The notes beneath the pieces are model-generated. The model saw only the letters and a program-made list of their open reading frames with translations, did not search any database and was not told where the DNA came from. From contig CAZGQM010000001.1 of assembly GCA_964528055.1 (NCBI GenBank), positions 371,110 through 435,109 on the forward strand: a stretch of DNA of 64,000 nt, in the 5' to 3' direction. This DNA is from Geoanaerobacter sp964528055. GTDB lineage: Bacteria; Desulfobacterota; Desulfuromonadia; Geobacterales; DSM-12255. Shown piece by piece: positions 53,384 to 61,981 of this stretch (the first letter of the stretch is position 1; every line of letters begins with the position of its first letter). The position numbers and the translations under genes were made by a program.

Positions 53384-56010
53384 GTGTAGAGATCAAGCCG
53401 CTCCTGAAACGTCTTAATCCGTTCTGCACACGTTCGCTTGAAGGAGCTGCGGGATTATGCGTGTCACGCTCCCATTATGAGGTGACCGTAGAACACCTGG
53501 TATCCCGCCTGATTGATGAAACCGGGGCAGACTGGTACCTGATCCTGAAACAGTTCGGTATACATGGAGCATCTCTTCGCAAAAGCATTGACCGGACTCT
53601 TGAAGATATGCGTTCCGGCAATGCCGGCAAGCCGGCATTCTCACCGATATTGCTCCAATGGATACAGGATGCGTGGCTGCTTGCTTCGGTGAATCTTGGT
53701 GAGGGGAGCATCCGCTCCGGGTCACTTCTTCTTGCGTTGCTGGCTAAACCGGCAATTTACTCAGGAGGCGCTTATACCGATCTTCTTGAGCCGATAAGCC
53801 GGGAGGGGCTGGAGGGGCAGTTCTTCAAGATCCTGGCGAACTCCATTGAGACGGTTGAAACTGCATCTGCCGGAACCGGTCCGGAGACAGCTACTGCTAC
53901 GGGCGGCGCCCTGTCCAGGTATTGCGAAGATTTCACCCAGAAGGCACGTGATGGCAAGATAGATGCTGTATTTGGCCGGGACAACGAGATCCGCCAGATT
54001 ATCGACATTCTGGGGCGTCGTCGGAAAAACAACCCCATAGCCGTTGGAGAGGCCGGAGTTGGCAAAACCGCTGTCATAGAGGGGCTGGCTCTGAAAGTAG
54101 TTCAGGGTGACGTGCCGGACAGCCTGAAGGATGTATCAATTCTGGGCCTTGACATGGCGCTTCTGCAGGCCGGGGCTGGTGTCAAAGGGGAGTTTGAAAA
54201 CCGTCTCAAATCGGTAATCAATGAAGTAAAGTCATCTCCAAAACCGATAATCCTTTTCATCGACGAGGCTCACACCCTGATCGGAGCCGGCGGGGCGGCT
54301 GGCAGCGGAGATGCCGCCAACCTGCTCAAACCGGCAATGGCCCGTGGCGAGCTGAAAACCCTGGCTGCGACCACCTATTCCGAATACAAGAAATATATCG
54401 AGAAGGATCCGGCTCTGGCCAGACGATTCCAGCCGGTCAAGCTTGACGAACCGACGGTTGAGACTTCAATCCTCATCCTACGAGGATGCAAGCTGGCCTA
54501 TGAAAAGTCGCACAACGTCAATGTGCGGGACGACGCAGTAATCGCGGCAGCGGAGCTCTCCAGCCGCTATATTACCGGGCGATACCTGCCGGACAAGGCC
54601 ATTGACCTGATTGATACCTGTTGCGCCCGTGTCAAGATCAGCATGGCATCCAAACCGCCAAGGCTCGAAGACCTCGAACATTCCATTCAGGCGATTGAAC
54701 GGGAGAAGGTGGCGCGGCTTCGTGACCGGGAATACGGTGTTCACATCGATGACGAGCGGCTGGCCGCGATTGATGCCGAGCTTGCAGAGCTGAGCAGCAA
54801 TGCCCGGCAGGTAACTGACCGCTGGCAGTTGGAGAAGGGTGCAGTTGACAAGGTCGTAGCTCTGAGGAACAGCCTGGCAGAATTGAAGAAACAAGAAGCA
54901 AATGGAACAGAAGGAGAGACTGCTCGGAATCTCGAAGCCGAGCTGGCTGCGGCAACAGCGGAACTGGCCGAAATCCAGAAAGACGAACCGATGGTAAAGT
55001 ATGAGGTTGACCCTGATGTGGTTGCCCTTGTCATCTCTGATTGGACCGGAATCCCTCTCGGCAAGGTATTGCGTGATCAGGCGCAGAGCGTGCTCAGGAT
55101 GGAGGAGGAGCTGCAGGCCCGCATCAAAGGTCAGGATCATGCCCTGCACATTGTCAGCGAGGTGATGAAGTCAAGCAAGTCAGGAATTGCCGACCCGAAT
55201 CAGCCTATGGGGGTATTCCTGTTTGTAGGCCCTAGTGGCGTTGGAAAGACCGAAACCGCACTTACGGTTGCAGACATGATGTTTGGGGGTGAACAGTACA
55301 CCGTTACGGTCAATATGAGCGAATTTCAGGAGAAACATACAGTAAGCCGGCTTATAGGCTCTCCGCCGGGATATGTGGGGTATGGCGAAGGGGGGATGCT
55401 CACGGAGGCGGTTCGAAACAGGCCATACTGCGTGGTGCTTCTTGACGAGGTGGAAAAGGCACATCCTGATGTCCTGAACCTGTTTTACCAGGTCTTTGAC
55501 AAGGGGGTAATGGGGGACGGGGAAGGTCGCGATATCAATTTCCGTAACACAATACTGTTCCTGACCAGCAACCTGGCGACTGATATCATAACCGAAATGA
55601 CCCGTGACGGGCAGCGTCCCGGGATGGACGTACTGATTCCTGCCATTCGTCCGATCCTCTCGAACTGGTTCAAGCCTGCACTTCTGGCGCGAATGAACAT
55701 AATACCCTTTTTGGCCCTCGATGCATCTGCCATGTCCGGTATCGTGCGATTGAAACTGGACAAGATGGGGAGACAGCTGATGAGCAGCAACAAGATGAAA
55801 TTCAGCTACACTGAAGCGGTGATAGAGACAATCGCCTCCAGATGCACCGAGGTCGAAACCGGTGCCCGAAACATTGACTACATTGTCCGTGGCACAATCA
55901 TGCCGCAACTTTCCCAGGAGATACTCTCCAACATAACTACTGGAGGGATGCCGGCAGCGGTATGCCTTGACATCGGCGAAGATGGTAATTTCAGCATGAC
56001 TTTTTCGTGA
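53377..56010 (+). CDS. tssH: TssH (ClpV) sheath-recycling ATPase
   Basis: This 877-residue AAA+ ATPase has an N-terminal ClpV domain (about 1-150). The first nucleotide-binding domain has Walker A GEAGVGKTAVIEG (about 223); a middle coiled-coil region lies around 430-530. The second has Walker A GPSGVGKTE (about 617) and LLDEVEKAHPDV. It disassembles contracted TssBC sheaths. GGAGGA lies 4 nt before the chosen ATG at 53377; the TTG 12 bp earlier overlaps the site. It closes the T6SS operon about 160 bp before the right comM repeat. Confidence 0.93.
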   Translation: MLSVEIKPLLKRLNPFCTRSLEGAAGLCVSRSHYEVTVEHLVSRLIDETGADWYLILKQFGIHGASLRKSIDRTLEDMRSGNAGKPAFSPILLQWIQDAWLLASVNLGEGSIRSGSLLLALLAKPAIYSGGAYTDLLEPISREGLEGQFFKILANSIETVETASAGTGPETATATGGALSRYCEDFTQKARDGKIDAVFGRDNEIRQIIDILGRRRKNNPIAVGEAGVGKTAVIEGLALKVVQGDVPDSLKDVSILGLDMALLQAGAGVKGEFENRLKSVINEVKSSPKPIILFIDEAHTLIGAGGAAGSGDAANLLKPAMARGELKTLAATTYSEYKKYIEKDPALARRFQPVKLDEPTVETSILILRGCKLAYEKSHNVNVRDDAVIAAAELSSRYITGRYLPDKAIDLIDTCCARVKISMASKPPRLEDLEHSIQAIEREKVARLRDREYGVHIDDERLAAIDAELAELSSNARQVTDRWQLEKGAVDKVVALRNSLAELKKQEANGTEGETARNLEAELAAATAELAEIQKDEPMVKYEVDPDVVALVISDWTGIPLGKVLRDQAQSVLRMEEELQARIKGQDHALHIVSEVMKSSKSGIADPNQPMGVFLFVGPSGVGKTETALTVADMMFGGEQYTVTVNMSEFQEKHTVSRLIGSPPGYVGYGEGGMLTEAVRNRPYCVVLLDEVEKAHPDVLNLFYQVFDKGVMGDGEGRDINFRNTILFLTSNLATDIITEMTRDGQRPGMDVLIPAIRPILSNWFKPALLARMNIIPFLALDASAMSGIVRLKLDKMGRQLMSSNKMKFSYTEAVIETIASRCTEVETGARNIDYIVRGTIMPQLSQEILSNITTGGMPAAVCLDIGEDGNFSMTFS

Positions 56011-56044
56011 AAGGCAGTCGTCACCGGACCGTATCTGCGATATC

Positions 56045-56143
56045 ATGGTGCGAAAAGACTGGATGAAGGTCAATAAACAGTTCCTGGAAGAATCCCCCTT
56101 CGCAACCGCTATGGCTTGGTTCCCCACTCAACCAGTCCGATAG
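56045..56143 (+). other. Short reading frame, unclear remnant
   Basis: A 32-codon frame (KDWMKVNKQFLEESPFATAM, then WFPTQPV) has a natural amino-acid composition but no ribosome-binding site or recognised family. It lies between tssH and the right comM repeat, so it could be the tail of a lost gene at the island edge. Confidence 0.25.
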
Positions 56144-56171
56144 TTGTTAAGGATCACGGCCCATTGCCTCA

Positions 56172-56395
56172 CCCAGATGCCGCCACGGTTTATCAAGAAG
56201 TTCTGCGCACCGGACGCTGGCGGCCATAGACTGCTAGAAATAGTAACCGACCGTCTTGGCCTCTCCGCCCGCTCTTACACACGCATTCTGAAAGTGGCGC
56301 GAACCATTGCCGATCTTGAAGCCTCCGAAAACATCCGGGAGCAGCACCTGGCAGAGGCTATTCAGTACAGGAGCCTGGATCGGAAGACGGGTTGA
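56172..56395 (+). pseudogene. Right 224-bp direct repeat: duplicated comM 3' end
   Basis: This displaced copy of the last 74 codons of comM (QMPPRFIKKFCAPDAGG to the stop) matches 20047-20270 with two differences. About 12 bp upstream the sequence is still weakly related (AHCLTQ against IHCNAQ at protein level), suggesting the element's own version diverged before the core. It has no promoter or start of its own and ends at the comM stop codon. Confidence 0.9.
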
Positions 56396-56531
56396 AGGCA
56401 ATTTTTACTTCGTTAAGTCACAAATCCAGTGATGACGGCTGGGAGAGTTTGGGAAAAACCATTGCGACTTTCTGTGAAGGATTTTTCGGATCTGAGAATC
56501 GATAAATATAAATAAGCAGAAGGGAGAGAAC

Positions 56532-57446
56532 ATGGACAAACCGGGTGTAGTGGCATTTTGTGAAGGTAATTCATTAGCTTCAATCGGCATAATCATCTTG
56601 TTGGTATCATCTGTCAGCATAGTGCAGGCTGAAACCGTGGCCATAAAGGACGCGAATCAGGCAATATCCCATGCTGATCCGGCTGGTGACTTTCAAGAAG
56701 ACACGGCAAAGCGATGGAGATTCAGGGTCGGAGCTGGTGCTTTGTATGCCCCTGCCTTTGCAGGGTCTAAAGATTACCAAATTATTGCATTTCCAAATGT
56801 GAAAGTTGAATTCAAAGACCTTTTTTTTGCGTCGATGAAGGAGGGAGTTGGCTACAATGTCATTCATTCTAATGGTTGGCGTGTCGGACCATTAGTAAAG
56901 TACAAATTTGAGCGCAAAGAGGACGGTAGCAATCCTTTCCGGGTAGGGGGAAATAAATCGACTGCGCTAAAGGGTCTCGGCAATGTTGATGCGACTCTGG
57001 AATGTGGAGGTTTTGTAGAATACAGTTACGAGCCATTCTCCTATTCAGTTGAACTGCGTCAAGGCATAGATGGGCATAAAGGGATGATTGGTGATGCCAA
57101 CATTAACTATTCAGGTGCAATCAAGCGTTTCGGGCCTACAATTTTCTATGCAGTTGGCCCGCGCGCAACATTTTCAGATTCTGAATACACAAATGCCTAT
57201 TTCGGGATTAACCAAACACAATCAGTGAGTTCCGGACTAAACCGCTACAATGCCGGAGGTGGATTAGTGTCCTATGGGCTCGGCGGTTTTATGTCGATGC
57301 CACTTATTGATCAGGTTTCGGTTTCTTTATTTGGTGGATATGACCGTTTGGGAGATGAGGTCGCTGATTCACCGCTTATCAAGCAACGCGGCAGTGAGAA
57401 CCAATTTGCAATCGGTTTGAGTGTTACCTACAAATTCGACTTGTGA
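56532..57446 (+). CDS. MipA/OmpV-family outer-membrane protein
   Basis: This 304-residue protein has an N-terminal signal segment (IGIIILLVSSVSIVQA) and a MipA/OmpV barrel: RFRVGAGALYAPAFAGSKDY, GYNVIHSNGWRVGPLVKYKF, YSVELRQGIDGHKGMIGD, and a C-terminal aromatic end typical of outer-membrane barrels (VTYKFDL). MipA-like proteins are scaffold or porin-like outer-membrane proteins, some linked to polymyxin or osmotic response. AGGGAGAG precedes the ATG. It is the first intact gene beyond the right repeat. Confidence 0.85.
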   Translation: MDKPGVVAFCEGNSLASIGIIILLVSSVSIVQAETVAIKDANQAISHADPAGDFQEDTAKRWRFRVGAGALYAPAFAGSKDYQIIAFPNVKVEFKDLFFASMKEGVGYNVIHSNGWRVGPLVKYKFERKEDGSNPFRVGGNKSTALKGLGNVDATLECGGFVEYSYEPFSYSVELRQGIDGHKGMIGDANINYSGAIKRFGPTIFYAVGPRATFSDSEYTNAYFGINQTQSVSSGLNRYNAGGGLVSYGLGGFMSMPLIDQVSVSLFGGYDRLGDEVADSPLIKQRGSENQFAIGLSVTYKFDL

Positions 57447-57507
57447 ATAGTTTTCACGGGTGAGGTGCAGGGCTGAACCAGCAATAGGGAGGGAAAACTG
57501 AGGAGAT

Positions 57508-57810
57508 ATGAACAGACGGACTTTACTCAAAATTGCGGGCGGCGGCACAATCCTGTCGGCAACCGCCGGGATCGCAGGGTGCACGTTAGAAATGCCCGCA
57601 GAGGCGATTGCGGTATGGCAGGGAGCGGGGGCTGAACCGGAGGTCCGCAGCTGGATACTGAGGTACGCCATTCAGGCACCGCATTCCCACAATCTTCGGT
57701 CATGGCTCGTTGATCTGAAAACACCGGGAGAAATCATTCTCTCCTGCGACACCACCAGGTTCCTGCCGGCGACTGATCCTAACTTTAGCCAGATATCTAC
57801 TTCATGGTGA
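57508..57810 (+). pseudogene. Truncated Acg/nitroreductase-family protein
   Basis: The 100-residue product is the N-terminal part of an Acg-type FMN-binding nitroreductase-like protein. It has a twin-Arg-like leader (MNRRTLLKIAGGGT), lipid-type cleavage GIAGC, then AVWQGAGAEPEVRSWILRYA, APHSHNLRSWLVDLKTPGEI and TDPNFSQI. Family members are about 350 residues, so roughly 70 per cent is missing after residue 95. The frame runs 7 bp into the next gene. It is probably non-functional. Confidence 0.75.
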
Positions 57811-58196
57811 AGATCATCTGCTTTTATATTCTCGTTGCGTCCTGCGAAACATTGAACGGTATTGCCCGAACGGTCTATCTCAATAAGCGCCTTGGGGTAC
57901 TGACTGCGAAAAGGGTTTCCATGGTGCCGGCGCTGCTTCTTTGCCTGGCGGCCTGTTATTTTTACGTACCCGTTCTCGGGATCACAACCGATACAGGGCT
58001 TGTAGTGCTTGGTGTGTCATTATCATTGTTCATGCTTATGTTTGACATTGTTATGGGGCGGTTTGTCGCAAAAGTTCCATGGGGAGTGATTCTTGATGAA
58101 CTTAATATTTTCAAGGGTAATCTGTTGGGATTGGGAATGGTCGTAATGTCCTTTTGTCCACTGCTGTCTTCAAAAATACCGCGTTTACTTTTCTGA
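57804..58196 (+). CDS. Conserved small membrane protein
   Basis: This 130-residue protein has about four membrane helices (ICFYILVASCETLNGIART, ALLLCLAACYFYVPVLG, LVVLGVSLSLFMLMFDIVM, LLGLGMVVMSFCPLL). The CETLNGIART start and DIVMGR...PWG... layout resemble a family of uncharacterised inner-membrane proteins common in proteobacteria. Function is unknown. It overlaps the truncated Acg-like frame by 7 bp, which may be accidental and due to the deletion. Confidence 0.6.
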   Translation: MVKIICFYILVASCETLNGIARTVYLNKRLGVLTAKRVSMVPALLLCLAACYFYVPVLGITTDTGLVVLGVSLSLFMLMFDIVMGRFVAKVPWGVILDELNIFKGNLLGLGMVVMSFCPLLSSKIPRLLF

Positions 58197-58287
58197 TCTG
58201 CGGTTTGAACTATTTGACAATGATCCAACCGATTCAATCACGTTGGGTGTTCTAATCACTGTCTGCATAGTATCCTCCCTGGCAGAA

Positions 58288-58935
58288 TCACCTATCACCT
58301 GAAGTTACCGGAATCAGGATTTCGTTGCGACGCATAAACCAGAGAGTAAAAGGTGGGTTATAACGAGCCCAGACCGGTTCACCGGTAACGCTATAGCGGT
58401 TATCTGTAATCCATTTTTCCAGTTTTTCTTTGTGGAGCAGATACTTCTCCTCGCTCCAGAAACCTGAATAGCGAACGGCAGCGACACGGCGGGCAGGAAC
58501 CTGCCGAAGCTTAATGTTTTGATCATCGGGAACCGGCAGGGTTTCCATAGTGTACGAAACCGGCATCATAAAGCTGACAGCCCACTTTCCCTGTACACTC
58601 TGCTGGCTGACCGGAGCGGTCATGGATATTTTTTCTCCCTTCTGTTCCTGCGAAACAGGAGCCGTCATGGCAATCTTGCCGCGTGATTTGTTCTCGCCGG
58701 AGATATAGCGGAAAAGCGGCCTGAAAGCCTTGTTGCCGGCACCTTCCAGGTCTCCGTCAACAATGATTTCGGCGAGGACCTGGGGCGCGTACTCGCGCAG
58801 CTCGAAAATATCGTCAGTTTTTATCACTGTGTAGGGTGCTTCTTCTGTTGCCATGGCAGTGGTCGCTCCTGTGATTATGAGTATGGTTACTGTTATGATC
58901 AATCTGAACCGGTTTATCACTGTCGATAAATTCAT
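58288..58935 (-). CDS. SOUL haem-binding family protein, exported
   Basis: This 215-residue protein has a signal peptide (FRLIITVTILIITGATTAMA) and a SOUL/HBP domain: YTVIKTDDIFELREYAPQVL, KIAMTAPVSQEQKGEKISMT, SFMMPVSYTMETLPVP, and PARRVAAVRYSGFW. SOUL proteins bind haem or tetrapyrroles; here export to the periplasm is predicted. The ATG at 58935 has AAGGAG 7 nt upstream; an earlier ATG 18 bp up precedes the site. No operon partner. Confidence 0.88.
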   Translation of the reverse strand: MNLSTVINRFRLIITVTILIITGATTAMATEEAPYTVIKTDDIFELREYAPQVLAEIIVDGDLEGAGNKAFRPLFRYISGENKSRGKIAMTAPVSQEQKGEKISMTAPVSQQSVQGKWAVSFMMPVSYTMETLPVPDDQNIKLRQVPARRVAAVRYSGFWSEEKYLLHKEKLEKWITDNRYSVTGEPVWARYNPPFTLWFMRRNEILIPVTSGDR

Positions 58936-59001
58936 AGTTCCGCTCCTTAACACATAAAATTACTGCCGGTCAGCTTGAAACCCTTCTGAGCAGATAATAC
59001 C

Positions 59002-59364
59002 CTACGAACAACGCATTGCCATTTTATAGCCGAACAGTTCGGCACAGGCGCTTGAAAAGATCCTCCAGCGCTGGAAGCAGATATGAGCTTCGCTACCGTA
59101 ATCTTCCTTCAGTATCGGCATGATTTCGTCATGGTGGGCATCCTGTAATTTGAGCCAATCCTCACTGGTCTGCTGGTAGTGATGGATGTTAATCCGTCAA
59201 TGATCTTCCAACAGCAGATGGTCAGTCGGCATGATGTCACCGGTGAAGAAATAGAGCCCCATCCAGTTATTGTCCCTTTCGGTCTCTAAAAAATAGGCCG
59301 GTTCGCGGTGACAGAAGATATGCACAAACAGGCTGCCGTCAGGCTTCAGCCAACAGGGAGAATT
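59002..59364 (-). pseudogene. Fragment of a cyclopropane-fatty-acid-synthase-like methyltransferase
   Basis: This is the C-terminal third of a class I SAM methyltransferase of the Cfa type: WLKPDGSLFVHIFCHREPAY, NNWMGLYFFTGDIMP, HHYQQTSEDWLKLQDAHHDE and CFQRWRIFSSACAELFGY. The N-terminal SAM-binding part is absent, several residues are deleted after DHLLL, and a TGA (59197-59199) stands where a conserved Trp is expected. It abuts and slightly overlaps the end of the DUF1499 gene, so a deletion joined the two. Confidence 0.8.
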
Positions 59365-59794
59365 CACGACGGATCTCCTCCATACGCCGGCGGTTTTTTC
59401 CAAGATCCGAATACCCCAGCCGTGATGCGGATCGGACATGTATGACCCGCTTGGCCCTGTCCAGCAGAAATTCTCCGTCGTCGACAAAAAAAATCGTACG
59501 CAACTCGACCCGAAGATAGCCCGAGCTTTCTTCGATAATGTCAGTGTCATTTCTACGCGCCAGAATCTGCTTCAGCCGTGCAAAGGCAGTATCAGGATCG
59601 CCATTGAATGCCAGCGGTGCGATACGGTGTCGCTCGTCTGAAGCCTGACTTGACACACAGTTGGGCGACGACGGACAGGAAGAGAGTCTGTCGTCCCGCA
59701 CACCCAGATTGTGCGGGCGTTCCCCAGCGCAGGCTGCCAGCAGGCTCGATAATATGCTCATAACGAAGATCCTTCCATGCAACCATATTTTCAT
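59339..59794 (-). CDS. DUF1499 lipoprotein
   Basis: This 151-residue protein has a lipobox (IFVMSILSSLLAAC) and a DUF1499 body: LSSCPSSPNCVSSQASDERH, IAPLAF, DTAFARLKQILARRND, YLRVELRTIFFVDDGEFLLD, and IHVRSASRLGYSDLGKNRRR. The function of the family is unknown. The start at 59794 gives a signal peptide and follows GGGGCAGG; a frame 34 codons longer is unlikely. Its last few codons run into methyltransferase remnant sequence, so the natural C-terminus may have been changed. Confidence 0.8.
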   Translation of the reverse strand: MKIWLHGRIFVMSILSSLLAACAGERPHNLGVRDDRLSSCPSSPNCVSSQASDERHRIAPLAFNGDPDTAFARLKQILARRNDTDIIEESSGYLRVELRTIFFVDDGEFLLDRAKRVIHVRSASRLGYSDLGKNRRRMEEIRREFSLLAEA

Positions 59795-59989
59795 TGCCTG
59801 CCCCGACTTTTCAATTCGGCCATCAATTTGATCACCGCCAGTTCCTTGGTTGTCGTTATAAAGAAGATTTGCTCCTGTTTGAAGAGGCAGCACCAACCAA
59901 AACGGATCCTGATTTCACCCCATCGTGTCTTTGGGGAGATATTTTCAATTACATAAAGTTAACGCTGAGGATAGATTGATAATCAGGTT

Positions 59990-60339
59990 ATTTGTAGTAA
60001 TAGTAACATACTATACTGAAATTCTAACCGGTGTCTGCTGTCTTGTTCAGGCCGTAATGCTCTATGTTATCATCCGCGCCTCGCTGCACCAGGAAATCTT
60101 TAGCGCTACCTGCCAACTCTGGCCCGATACATGGTTCCGGGCTACCCTGGCCGATGCCTACTGCTGCATCCTCCTGGGTTGCCTGGCGCGAACATTCTAT
60201 GGCAAAACCCTTTCTCTGGTTAGTCCTGATCATGATCCTGGGCAATATCGCCATGGCCGGTTACCTGTTGTTGCAGGTGCGGCATATCCGTAGCGGAGAA
60301 AATCTTGGCAGACTGTTTTCCCGAAAGGTATCCCCATGA
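59990..60339 (+). pseudogene. DUF1475-like membrane protein, frameshifted
   Basis: Two frames together make one protein: YVIIRASLHQEIFS, then LWPDTWFRATLADAYCCIL in the first, and WVAWREHSMAKPFLWLVLIM with LGNIAMAGYLLLQ in the second. This is the DUF1475 layout. The break lies near 60171-60175, where one extra or two missing bases would restore it. The N-terminal part is uncertain. The end overlaps the DUF523 gene start as ATGA, so the gene was once coupled to it. Region 59795-59989 has no other gene. Confidence 0.65.
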
Positions 60340-61283
60340 CAGATTCGATCATCATCGGTGTCAGCTCCTGCCTGTTGGGAGAACAGGTCCGTTACGACGG
60401 CGGTCACAAACATGATCGTTACATCACGGACACCCTGGGACAGTACTTCCGCTTTCTGCCGGTCTGCCCCGAGGTTGGCTGCGGACTGCCGATTCCCCGG
60501 GAGTCCATGCGGCTGGAAGGCGATCCGGTCAATCCCCGGTTGATAACCGGCAGGAGCCGTATCGACCATACCGATCGGATGCTGGAATTTTGTCGGGTAA
60601 AGGTTAAAGAACTGGAAGGTGCGGACCTCTGTGGTTTCATCTTCAAAAAGGATTCTCCCAGTTCCGGGCTGTTCCGGGTCAAGGTCTATAACAATGGCGC
60701 TGCAGCCAAAAGTGGCAGCGGCCTGTTCGCTGCAGCGGTGGCCCGTAACTTTCCGCTGTTGCCTATGGAGGAAGAGGGGCGCCTGAATGACCCGCACTTC
60801 AGGGAAAACTTCATCGAACGGGTCTTCAGCTATCGGCGATGGAAGGACTTTCTGGCCTCCGGTCCCACGCTTGGCCGACTGGTGGAGTTTCATACCGCCC
60901 ATAAACTGCTGATGATGGCACATAGTCCCGAAGCCTATCGCAACATGGGAGCACTGGTAGCCCATGGCAAGGAATTGCCGCTGCCCGAACTGTTCATTCG
61001 TTACGAAGAGTTGTTCATGAAAGGGTTGGCCCTTCACGCTTCGACCAAGAAGAACACCAACGTCCTGCAGCATATGATGGGCTATTTCAAGAAACTACTT
61101 TCTCCTGAGGAAAAGGGGGAACTGCTGGAAGTCATCGGCCAGTACCATGATCTTCAGGTGCCGCTGATCGTGCCGTTGACGCTGCTCAGGCATTATGTCC
61201 GCAAGTACGATCAGCTGTATCTGCAAGGGCAGGTCTACCTGTCGCCTCACCCTGCGCAACTGATGCTGAGGAATCATGTCTGA
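60336..61283 (+). CDS. DUF523 and DUF1722 (YbgA-like) protein
   Basis: This 315-residue protein has an N-terminal DUF523 domain (IIIGVSSCLLGEQVRYDGGH, CPEVGCGLPIPRESMRLE, DLCGFIFKKDSPSSG) and a C-terminal DUF1722/YbgA domain (FHTAHKLLMMAHSPEAYRNM, YHDLQVPLIVPLTLLRHYVR). The two are often fused. Conserved Cys residues in DUF523 suggest metal binding. The function is not established; links with photolyase genes exist in other bacteria, but none lies here. Full family length and intact. Confidence 0.88.
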   Translation: MTDSIIIGVSSCLLGEQVRYDGGHKHDRYITDTLGQYFRFLPVCPEVGCGLPIPRESMRLEGDPVNPRLITGRSRIDHTDRMLEFCRVKVKELEGADLCGFIFKKDSPSSGLFRVKVYNNGAAAKSGSGLFAAAVARNFPLLPMEEEGRLNDPHFRENFIERVFSYRRWKDFLASGPTLGRLVEFHTAHKLLMMAHSPEAYRNMGALVAHGKELPLPELFIRYEELFMKGLALHASTKKNTNVLQHMMGYFKKLLSPEEKGELLEVIGQYHDLQVPLIVPLTLLRHYVRKYDQLYLQGQVYLSPHPAQLMLRNHV

Positions 61284-61295
61284 CGGAGAAACAGC

Positions 61296-61481
61296 TTGAC
61301 AACAGTTTTCATGATCGCCACTGCCTCCATCCTGCTTTACATGAGCGGCTGGTTCACCGCCGCCCAGATCCGCCGCAGCAACGATATTGCCAATGTTGAC
61401 TGGGGGGTAGGGCGCATCCTGGCAGCGTTGGTTTCACTGTTGGCTGGCGGGAACTACCCGCTGTGGGGGCTTCTGCTTTGA
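61296..61481 (+). pseudogene. Truncated DUF1295 (steroid-reductase-like) protein
   Basis: The 61-residue product is only the first two helices of a DUF1295 membrane protein (LLYMSGWFTAAQIRRSNDIA, then VDWGVGRILAALVSLLAGG). Normal members are about 260 residues, so the gene is cut soon after LWGLLL. A TTG start with GGAG upstream lies 12 bp after the DUF523/DUF1722 stop. It is probably a deletion remnant. Confidence 0.65.
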
Positions 61482-61533
61482 GGCGTTTTGCGATAGGCAA
61501 CTGCTGAGGTTTAACAATTATCATTTTCAATAT

Positions 61534-61980
61534 TCAGTATTCCTTCCGGCGGAACCACGCCAGAACTGCATCAAGCGGCTGAGCTCCATGAAGTTGATCC
61601 ATAACGCGCCCCTGCTTCAACAGTAGTAATGCCGGGATACTTCGGATACCGAAGCGAGCCGCCAACGCTGGGCTGTCCTGGGTATTGATCTGTAATACAG
61701 CCGCCTGACCGGCCAGTTTTTCCGCAAGAGTCCGCACCACCGATGCGAAGGTATGGCAGTGCGGTCAGGTAGGGGCCCAGAACTCTGCCAGAACCGGACT
61801 AGGACAGGAGCTGATGAATGAGTCGAATGTCCGGTCGTTCACCTGCTGCGGATGGCAGTACAACGGCGGTAAAGCTGACTTGCAATTGCCGCAGTGCCCA
61901 AGCAGTCCCTCTTTATTAGCCGGGATGCGGTTACCAGTGCCGCAGGACGGACATGAAACTATGTAGTTTGCCGTAGCCAT
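61534..61980 (-). CDS. TrxC-type thioredoxin with in-frame TGA at the catalytic Cys (candidate selenoprotein)
   Basis: One frame of 149 codons reads as a thioredoxin 2 (TrxC). It has an N-terminal zinc ribbon (CPSC at 10-13, CGNC at 30-33), then PVLAEFWAPT-x-PHC and the fold through INTQDSPALAARFGIRSIPA and VLAWFRRKEY. The only interruption is TGA (61765-61767) at residue 72, the first Cys of the expected CxxC, giving UPHC if read as selenocysteine. A 10-bp stem-loop starts at the next base. GAGGTGA precedes the ATG by about 8 nt. The gene starts 1 bp after a decayed membrane-protein gene. Either selenocysteine insertion or a nonsense mutation (TGC or TGT to TGA) explains it. Neighbouring decay keeps the second open. 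Confidence 0.65.
61732..61764 (-). promoter_or_regulatory. Candidate bacterial SECIS stem-loop
   Basis: Directly after the TGA, CCGCACTGCC pairs with GGTGGTGCGG over 10 consecutive positions (two are G-U), with a 13-nt loop. Position and size fit a bacterial selenocysteine insertion element, but the loop does not start with the usual G, and an alternative inner pairing ACC/GGT with an 8-nt loop is possible. Confidence 0.5.
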
Positions 61981-61981
61981 T

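Noticed and set aside
55180..56127. 315-aa minus-strand frame opposite tssH
   Set aside because: It lies over the conserved second ATPase domain of ClpV and has no family-like content.
61732..61764. Stem-loop after the thioredoxin TGA taken as proof of selenocysteine
   Set aside because: It is kept only as a candidate. The loop lacks the usual first-position G and nearby genes carry ordinary nonsense codons.
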